Source: Oceanicaulis sp. BBD 1991-10
GTDB taxonomy: Bacteria > Pseudomonadota > Alphaproteobacteria > Caulobacterales > Maricaulaceae
DNA length: 45,587 nt
Assembly (NCBI GenBank): GCA_001657295.1
Contig: LYSW01000016.1
Location: forward strand, 1 to 45,587
Direction: 5' to 3'
Shown piece by piece: positions 40,005 through 45,587 of this stretch. Under the pieces are notes generated by a model. That model searched no databases and had not been told where the DNA came from. It worked only from the letters and a program-made list of their open reading frames with translations. The first letter of the stretch is position 1; the number at the start of each line of letters is the position of its first letter. A program made the translations under genes and the position numbers.

Positions 40005-40766
40005 ATGAACCAGTTCAACCGCACCGCCTATGACGCGCAATCGCTCGACATGTCCGTCGATGCGGGCCTGCGCAGCTTCATGCTGGGCGTCTACAACAAG
40101 ATGGGCCTGGGTCTGCTGGTGACGGCGGCCATCGCCTATATCGTCGGAACCGTGGCTCCGATCACCGCGCTGGTGTTCGGCACGCCGCTGCTCTTCGTCG
40201 TTCAGTTCGGCCCGCTGGTCCTGCTGTTCGGCTCCATGTTCTTCATGCGCAATCCCTCGCCGACCGGCGCGTCGCTGCTGTACTGGAGCGTGGTCTCGCT
40301 GATCGGCGCCGGCATGGGCGTCTGGGTCATGATGGCGGCCGGCGGCATCCCGGCGGAGACCGTTCAGGGCTCCATGTCGATCACCTTCGGCACGATCGCG
40401 CAGGCCTTCGTGATCACCGCGGCGGCCTTTTTCGGCCTGTCGCTGTTCGGCTACACGACGAAGATGAATCTCCAGCCCCTGCAGGCCTTCCTGTTCATGG
40501 GCATTATCGGCGTGGTGGCGATCGGGCTGATCAACACCTTCTTCATCGAGAGCTCGGGCCTTGGATGGCTGATCCAGTTCGCGATCCTGGGCCTGATGGC
40601 CGGCGTCGTCGCCTGGCAGACCCAGAATCTGAAGATCATGTATTACGAGATTGCGGGCGATCAGCGCTCCATGGCGGTGGCCACCACCTTCGGCGCGCTT
40701 AATCTCTACATCGCCTTCATCAACATGTTCCAGGTCATCCTGATGCTGCTCGGCAATCGCGAGTAA
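40005..40766 (+). CDS. Bax inhibitor-1/YccA family membrane protein
   Basis: A 253-residue protein with seven membrane helices. LRSFMLGVYNKMGLGLLVTA begins the first helix and the family C-terminus is DQRSMAVATTFGALNLYIAF. Members include bacterial YccA, which modulates FtsH, and BI-1-like calcium leak channels; this protein's role is unproven. AGAAGGAAG precedes ATG 40005, and the frame start at 39984 is less likely. It is followed by a terminator. Confidence 0.92.
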   Translation: MNQFNRTAYDAQSLDMSVDAGLRSFMLGVYNKMGLGLLVTAAIAYIVGTVAPITALVFGTPLLFVVQFGPLVLLFGSMFFMRNPSPTGASLLYWSVVSLIGAGMGVWVMMAAGGIPAETVQGSMSITFGTIAQAFVITAAAFFGLSLFGYTTKMNLQPLQAFLFMGIIGVVAIGLINTFFIESSGLGWLIQFAILGLMAGVVAWQTQNLKIMYYEIAGDQRSMAVATTFGALNLYIAFINMFQVILMLLGNRE

Positions 40767-40792
40767 GCCTTTATCCAGACCTCAATGAGAAG

Positions 40793-40822
40793 CGCCCCGG
40801 AGCCTGGCTCCGGGGCGTTTTT
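40793..40822 (+). terminator. Rho-independent terminator after the BI-1 family gene
   Basis: CGCCCCGGAGC (40793-40803) pairs perfectly with GCTCCGGGGCG (40807-40817) over a 3-base loop, followed by five T (40818-40822). Confidence 0.93.
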
Positions 40823-40832
40823 CATTCCGGCG

Positions 40833-41192
40833 CTAGACGCCGCCATTCCAATTCAGCCGGGCCAGTTGGCGATCGAAGACCTTGAGGACCTGGACCAGGT
40901 CATGGCCGCGCTTGAGCACCATGCCGCCCGCGCCGACGACCTTCCAGACGCCCTGACGGCGCGCGTCAGCCGGGGTTTTCACGACGCGATAAACCGGAAA
41001 CTCGGCCGCATTCCGGAAAATCGCAAACTCGGCGCGGTCTCTTAGACCGTCGATCGCATAATCCTTCCATTCCCCGCCGGCGACCATCATGCCGTAGACG
41101 CGCAGAATGCGGTCGAGCTCTGACCGGTGAAACATCACGATATCGGCGCCATTGCGCGGTTGCGGGTGCGAGCCGGCGGACCCTTGAAACAT
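40833..41192 (-). CDS. DUF2794 family protein
   Basis: A 119-residue protein matching DUF2794: FHRSELDRILRVYGMMVAGG, EWKDYAIDGLRDRAEFAIFR, FPVYRVVKTP and GGMVLKRGHDLVQVLKVFDR. The family is alphaproteobacterial and uncharacterised. ATG 41192 is used; the longer frame to 41291 lacks a ribosome binding site. It ends ten bases from the terminator of the convergent BI-1 gene. Confidence 0.85.
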   Translation of the reverse strand: MFQGSAGSHPQPRNGADIVMFHRSELDRILRVYGMMVAGGEWKDYAIDGLRDRAEFAIFRNAAEFPVYRVVKTPADARRQGVWKVVGAGGMVLKRGHDLVQVLKVFDRQLARLNWNGGV

Positions 41193-41514
41193 AAGCGACT
41201 TTCCCTGCCCGGAGACCCGGCTGGTTACACAGAATTCATACTCGGCCCGATTATCGCCATAATTTGGTCGCTCGGCGAACAAAGGCCGCACCCAAACTTC
41301 TCAGGGTCGGCCGGCATGGACAAGCCCGCAGGGTTCGGATTCACAGCCCCCCCAGCCCCCCGGATCAGGTGGGTCATGTCGGTCGGCTCGATTTCTCTTC
41401 GAAATTAAAGCTTTTGGTGACCGGCCTCAGGGCAGGCTTGCGGCCGTGAGCGTATGGCGATTGTATCGCACCGTGCGCCGATCCTGTTCGCCCTGTCCGC
41501 CGATTGCCGACGCC
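41193..41514. other. 322-base spacer between DUF2794 and the ABC operon
   Basis: Divergent intergenic region between the DUF2794 gene and the ABC operon. It contains runs of C near 41347 and 41355, but no supported gene, clear promoter pair, terminator or repeat that I could identify. The ATP-binding gene frame is open back to 41446 without a ribosome binding site. Confidence 0.6.
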
Positions 41515-42270
41515 ATGATCCTTGCCGACGCCCTCACCAAGCGCTTCGCCGATCTGACTGCGGTTGATTCGGTCAGCTTGGCGCTTGAGCGCGGCGAGGT
41601 GCTGGGCTTTCTCGGCCCGAACGGTGCAGGCAAGTCCACGACCATGCGCATGCTGGCAGGATGTCTGGAGCCGGACTCGGGCCGCGCCGAGATCGCCGGC
41701 TATGACCCGGCGCTGAGCCGCCGGAGCGCGCAGAGCCGGCTGGGCTATCTGCCTGAAGGCGCGCCGGCCTATCCCGCCATGACCCCGCGCGGCTATGTCC
41801 GCTTTCATCTGCGCGCACGCGGTTTTTCCGGCGGCAATCTGGTCCACGCGTGTGAGACCGCCCTGAAGCGCGCCAATCTGGGGCCGGCGGCGGACAAGCC
41901 GATCGGATCGTTGTCCAAAGGCTATAAGCGCCGCGCCGCGCTGGCGGCGGCCATCGCCCACGACCCGCCGGTCCTGATCCTGGACGAACCCACCGACGGG
42001 CTGGATCCCAACCAGAAGGACGGCGTGCGCGAATTGATCGCGGACATGGCGCCGAAGAAAGCCATCATCATCTCCACCCATCTCCTGGAGGAGGTGGACG
42101 CCATCTGCACCCGCGCCGTCGTGATCGCCAGCGGCCGCTTGCTGGCGGACGAGACGCCCCACGGCCTCGCCGCGCACGGCCCGGACGGCACCATCGCCTC
42201 CGCCTTCCGCGCGCTGACCCGGCCCGCCGGCGAGACCCTCGGCGCCAGCGGCGGGGAGCGGGTGTTTTGA
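41515..42270 (+). CDS. ABC transporter ATP-binding protein, GldA-like
   Basis: A 251-residue ATPase. Walker A is GPNGAGKST (34-42), the signature region is GSLSKGYKRRAALAAAIA, Walker B is LILDEPTDGLDP and the H-loop ISTHLLEEV. The C-terminal part GRLLADETP is typical. It resembles GldA-type ATPases associated with gliding and export in Bacteroidetes. It is the first gene of a four-gene operon; its stop overlaps the permease start by four bases. ATG 41515 is used. Confidence 0.92.
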   Translation: MILADALTKRFADLTAVDSVSLALERGEVLGFLGPNGAGKSTTMRMLAGCLEPDSGRAEIAGYDPALSRRSAQSRLGYLPEGAPAYPAMTPRGYVRFHLRARGFSGGNLVHACETALKRANLGPAADKPIGSLSKGYKRRAALAAAIAHDPPVLILDEPTDGLDPNQKDGVRELIADMAPKKAIIISTHLLEEVDAICTRAVVIASGRLLADETPHGLAAHGPDGTIASAFRALTRPAGETLGASGGERVF

Positions 42271-43007
42271 GCGGGCTGGTCGCAGTCTACCGGCGCGAGC
42301 TCGCGGCCTATTTCCAGACCTTGCTGGCCTGGGTCTTCCTGACGGTGTTCGCCTTCGCCGCCCCCAGCTTCGCCTGGCGCGCCGGCCGCTTTTTCGACAC
42401 CGGCCGGGCCGATCTCGCCCCGCTGTTTGATTTCTTCCCCTGGCTCCTGCTCGTGCTGATGCCGGCGCTGGCCATGCGCGCCTGGGCCGAGGAACGCGAT
42501 CGCGGCACGCTGGAGATGCTGCTGGCCAGCCCGATCCCGCTCTGGGCGGCGGCGGCGGGCAAATTCCTGGCCGCCTGGACGATCGCGGGGCTGGCGCTGG
42601 CGCTGACCTTTCCCATGTGGATCGCGGTCAATTATCTGGGCGCGCCGGACAATGCGGCCACCGCCACCGCCTATATCGGCGCGGTCCTGCTCGCCGGCGG
42701 CTATCTGGCGATCGGACAGGCGCTGTCGGCCGCCACCAGCAATCAGGTCATCGCTTTCGTGCTGGGCGCGGCCGCCTGCGTGCTGGTGACCGTGGCGGGC
42801 CTGCCCATGGTGGTCGATGCGCTGACCGATCAAGTCCCGGCCGCCGCAGTTGAAGCGCTCGCCGAGCTGTCCGCTCTGGCGCGCTTCGACTCCTTGCGCC
42901 GCGGCGTCGTGGGTCTGCCCGACCTTGTCTATTTCGCCAGCCTGATCGGCGCGGGCCTTCTCGCCGCCATCCTGCTCATCGATGGACGCAGAGGGGTCGG
43001 ACGGTGA
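42267..43007 (+). CDS. ABC transporter permease, GldF-like
   Basis: A 246-residue membrane protein from TTG 42267. About six helices carry AVYRRELAAYFQTLLAWVFL at the start, LMPALAMRAWAEERDRGTLE as the conserved cytoplasmic loop, and LASPIPLWAAAAGKFLAAW. This is the ABC-2 type permease pattern of the GldF/YhhJ kind. It is coupled to the ATPase gene by four bases and to the next gene by another four. Confidence 0.9.
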   Translation: MSGLVAVYRRELAAYFQTLLAWVFLTVFAFAAPSFAWRAGRFFDTGRADLAPLFDFFPWLLLVLMPALAMRAWAEERDRGTLEMLLASPIPLWAAAAGKFLAAWTIAGLALALTFPMWIAVNYLGAPDNAATATAYIGAVLLAGGYLAIGQALSAATSNQVIAFVLGAAACVLVTVAGLPMVVDALTDQVPAAAVEALAELSALARFDSLRRGVVGLPDLVYFASLIGAGLLAAILLIDGRRGVGR

Positions 43008-44848
43008 GCCGCTCCGTCTTCCTCGCCGTGATGCTGTGCGCCGTGCTGGTCGGCTTTGTCGGGCTGAACTGGACCGTGCGCAGCCATCTGGACGGCGTGC
43101 GTCTGGACCTGACCGAGCGCGGGCTCTACCGCCTGTCGCCCGGCGCCGTGCGCGTCTTGGAGCGCCTGGACGAGCCGGTTCAGATCGATTTTTACCTCTC
43201 GCGCGCGGAAGCCGCGCAATATCCCGCCATCCGCGCCTATAGCGCCCGGGTCCGGGAGATGTTGCGGGCGATCGCCGCCCAGGCCGGCGGCGGGGTGCGG
43301 CTGACCGAGATTGATCCCGCGCCGTTTTCTCCGGACGAGGACGCCGCGATCGCCGCGGGCTTGTCGGCGATCCCGACCGATGACGGCGGACAGATATTCT
43401 TCGGCCTGGTGGGCCGCAACGCCGTGGATGAAAGCCGGGTCATCGCCCTGTTCGACCCCAATGACGAAGCGCGACTGGAATATGAGATCATCCGCGCGAT
43501 CGCAGAGCTGGAACGGGCCCGCACCCCGCATATCGCCATCCTCTCCGATCTGCCCTTCGCGCCGGATTTCGAAGGCGTCAGCGGCAATCCGATCATCAAT
43601 GAACTCGCCCAGGCCTTCCAGATCAGCTGGCTGGATGCCGATTTCGAGACCATTCCCGCCGACGCCGACGCGCTCTTCCTGCTGCACCCGCGCGACCTGG
43701 CGCCGCCGCAGGCCTATCAGGTCGACCAGTTCGCCCTGCGGCGCGGCCGGGTCCTCGCCCTCATCGACCCCATGGCGCATGTGGCGTTGAATCCCGGCCC
43801 TGACGGCTTGCCGCCGATCGACGCGCAACGCGCCTCCGGTCTTGACGCGCTGCTGGCGGGCTGGGGCGTCGCCTATGACCGCAACACCGTCGGCATGGAC
43901 GCGGAAACCGGCCTGCCGGTCCAGATCGTCGAAGCCGGACGCACGCGCATGCGCGCCTACCCGCTCTGGTTCTCCGTGCCGCCCGGCGGCATGAATGCGC
44001 AGCTGCCCGCGACCTTGTCGCTCAGCCTCGGCGTCAATCTGGGCTCGCCCGGCGTCCTCGACCCGATCCCGGGCGCGGCGCTGGACTTCACACCGCTGCT
44101 GGTCACCACCCAGGCGGCGGGGCGCATCGACGCCGACATCGCCGCCGGGTCTCCGCCGCCGGAGACGCTGTTGCGCGATTTCGCCCCGGCGCCGGATGCG
44201 CCGCTGGTCCTGGCGGCCCGGATCGCCGGCCGCTTCTCAACCGCCTTTCCCGAGGGTCCGCCCGCCGACAGCCTCGTTCAGCCCGGCGCCCATGTGGAGC
44301 GTTCGCAGGGACCGGGCGAGATCATCGTCATCGCCGACGCCGACCTGCTGGACCCCGCCTTCTATCTCAGCGCAGACCCGTTGGGCGGACAGCAGGTCGT
44401 GGCGGACAATCCGACCCTGATCCTCAACCTGGCCGACCGATTGGCCGGCGACCCGGCCCTGGTGGGGCTGCGCTCGCGCGCGGTCTCGGCCCGGCCGATG
44501 GAGCGGGTCGAACAGCTGCGCAGCGCGGCGGAAGACCGCTATCGCACGCTGCAGGACGAGCTTCAGGCGGAGTTGCTGGACGCAGAGACCCGCCTGGCCG
44601 CGCTCAGCGCCGCCGGCCGCGCCAGCGCGCTGGGCGGCGCGCAGGCCGAAGACCGGGCGGAGGCCGAGGCCCTGCGGGCCCGGATTCTCGACGCCCGCGA
44701 GCGGTTAAGGGAGATCGAGCGCGGCTTTCGCGTCGATATCGACGCGCTGGAGCAACGCCTGATGTTCTGGACCATCTGGGCGCCGCCGCTCGGCGTCGTC
44801 CTGCTCGCCGCGGCCGTGTTCGGCATCAGGCGGAGGCGCCGGTCATGA
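43004..44848 (+). CDS. GldG-like auxiliary protein of the ABC transporter
   Basis: A 614-residue protein from GTG 43004. An N-terminal helix (residues 5-25) anchors it, then an extracytoplasmic domain of the ABC_transp_aux/GldG type: GLYRLSPGAVRVLERLDEPV, EYEIIRAIAELERA, and DFTPLLVTTQAAG. A helical coiled-coil stretch with QDELQAELLDAETRLAALSA leads to a C-terminal helix (LGVVLLAAAVFGI) and a basic tail. GldG works with the GldA/GldF transporter; the substrate is unknown in proteobacteria. Confidence 0.85.
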   Translation: MSRSVFLAVMLCAVLVGFVGLNWTVRSHLDGVRLDLTERGLYRLSPGAVRVLERLDEPVQIDFYLSRAEAAQYPAIRAYSARVREMLRAIAAQAGGGVRLTEIDPAPFSPDEDAAIAAGLSAIPTDDGGQIFFGLVGRNAVDESRVIALFDPNDEARLEYEIIRAIAELERARTPHIAILSDLPFAPDFEGVSGNPIINELAQAFQISWLDADFETIPADADALFLLHPRDLAPPQAYQVDQFALRRGRVLALIDPMAHVALNPGPDGLPPIDAQRASGLDALLAGWGVAYDRNTVGMDAETGLPVQIVEAGRTRMRAYPLWFSVPPGGMNAQLPATLSLSLGVNLGSPGVLDPIPGAALDFTPLLVTTQAAGRIDADIAAGSPPPETLLRDFAPAPDAPLVLAARIAGRFSTAFPEGPPADSLVQPGAHVERSQGPGEIIVIADADLLDPAFYLSADPLGGQQVVADNPTLILNLADRLAGDPALVGLRSRAVSARPMERVEQLRSAAEDRYRTLQDELQAELLDAETRLAALSAAGRASALGGAQAEDRAEAEALRARILDARERLREIERGFRVDIDALEQRLMFWTIWAPPLGVVLLAAAVFGIRRRRRS

Positions 44849-45587
44849 GCGCCGCCCCGCTGTCCGCCCGCCGCCTGAAACTCGCCGCCGCCGGCGGGGC
44901 GGCGGCGCTCGTCCTGCTCGCCGCGGGACTGATTTCGATCACGCTGGAGGCGCGCAACGGCGCGGTCCCGGCCGCCAGCGGGCCTGTGCTGGCCGACTGG
45001 CCGGGCCGGGCGGATGCAGCCGCGATGATCGAGATCACCGCCGCCGATACGCAATTCCGCCTGATGCGCACGCAGGACGGCTGGGTGATGCCCTCGCGCG
45101 GGAATTATCCCGTGGACGCCCAAAGGATCGCCGAGCTGGACCAGGCGCTCGCGGATTTGCGGTTTGAACGCGCGATGACGCGCGATCCCGGCAAGTTCAA
45201 CCGTTTGGGCCTGGGCGACCCGCTGGGCGGGGGCGCGGGCGTGCGGCTGACCGTGCTGGACGACGACGACGCCGTGCTCGCCGATCTGATCGCGGGGAGC
45301 GCGCAGTCCGACGGCGAGGGCGTTTATGTGCGTCCCGCGGCGGCGAGCCGCGCCTTCGCCGCAAGCGGCGGCTTGCCGCCCTTATCCGATCCCGGCGTTT
45401 GGCTGGGCCTTAGTTTCTGGGATTTCGAACCCAGCGCCGTGGCGCGGGCGCGCATCGAGCCGGAGCGGGGCGAAGCGTATTTCGTCCAGCGCGCCGGCCT
45501 GGCGCAGCGCAATTTCGAGCTGATGTCGCCGGCGAACCAGCGCCTAATCACCGGCGGCGCGGCCAACGGTGTGGCCAGCGCCGGCGC
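44845..45587 (+). CDS. DUF4340 protein, partial
   Basis: At least 247 residues, cut by the right edge. It starts at ATG 44845, overlapping the GldG-like stop by four bases. An N-terminal helix (AAAGGAAALVLLAAGLISI) is followed by an extracytoplasmic DUF4340 domain with DGWVMPSRGNYPVD, FERAMTRDPGKFNRLGLGDP and VYVRPAAA. DUF4340 proteins usually accompany Gld-like ABC operons. The C-terminus is missing, so the domain count is unknown. Confidence 0.82.
   Translation, partial: MSAAPLSARRLKLAAAGGAAALVLLAAGLISITLEARNGAVPAASGPVLADWPGRADAAAMIEITAADTQFRLMRTQDGWVMPSRGNYPVDAQRIAELDQALADLRFERAMTRDPGKFNRLGLGDPLGGGAGVRLTVLDDDDAVLADLIAGSAQSDGEGVYVRPAAASRAFAASGGLPPLSDPGVWLGLSFWDFEPSAVARARIEPERGEAYFVQRAGLAQRNFELMSPANQRLITGGAANGVASAG

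Noticed and set aside
1-45587. tRNA, rRNA, CRISPR arrays and insertion sequences
   Set aside because: No tRNA cloverleaf, repeat-spacer array or transposase gene was recognised on either strand by eye.

Overview
The window is about 45.6 kb of dense, GC-rich bacterial chromosome from an alphaproteobacterium. The best fit is a Caulobacterales/Maricaulales-type (Hyphomonadaceae/Maricaulaceae) organism. The evidence is the hrcA-rph-rdgB-hemW block, a cell-cycle cluster (rcdA with a DUF1192 gene, and a DUF1013/TrcR gene), an SDHAF4-type DUF1674 gene, DUF2794, ThpR and a GldA/permease/GldG/DUF4340 ABC operon. There is no rRNA, tRNA, CRISPR array, transposase or phage gene. Genus is inferred from gene content only.

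Layout. 1-4214: hrcA (cut by the left edge) diverges from rph; an xre/DUF2975 membrane module with a possible 38-aa membrane peptide and a tandem operator-like repeat sits between rph and rdgB-hemW. 4292-6379: overlapping operon of a Pif1-like helicase, a 72-aa excisionase-like HTH protein and a PIN-domain protein. 6437-9638: thiE-like gene, Sel1-repeat protein, efp (with a structured leader), inositol-monophosphatase family gene. 9635-12524: a four-helix membrane protein of unknown role, then a MotA/ExbB-like plus OmpA/MotB-like pair. 12767-16736: rpmE, a small lipoprotein, rcdA, DUF1192, a quinone oxidoreductase and trcR. 16746-24157: uppP, a cation diffusion facilitator, a GST, queG, phhB, htpX, SDHAF4 and an exported nuclease, with interspersed palindromic repeats. 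24164-29746: a minus-strand run of an epoxide hydrolase-like protein, RarD, a dicarboxylate/amino-acid symporter, a DUF2272 protein and small membrane proteins. 29903-32281: ahpD and ahpC divergent from oxyR. 32292-35735: an accessory gene of lower GC, fabB, fabA, an SH3 protein. 35906-41192: a metallo-beta-lactamase-fold protein, twin small membrane proteins, moeB, two paralogous lipoproteins, thpR, a BI-1 family protein and DUF2794. 41515-45587: the Gld-like ABC operon, running off the right edge.

Most of the window is conserved chromosomal backbone. The parts that look least explained are the helicase/HTH/PIN operon, the non-flagellar ion-motor pair beside an unknown membrane protein, the xre/DUF2975 module with its tandem operator, the overlapping hairpins ahead of efp, and the GC-poor gene between oxyR and fabB. 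I see no complete known defence system. Promoters, operators and RNA hairpins were found by eye and are predictions.
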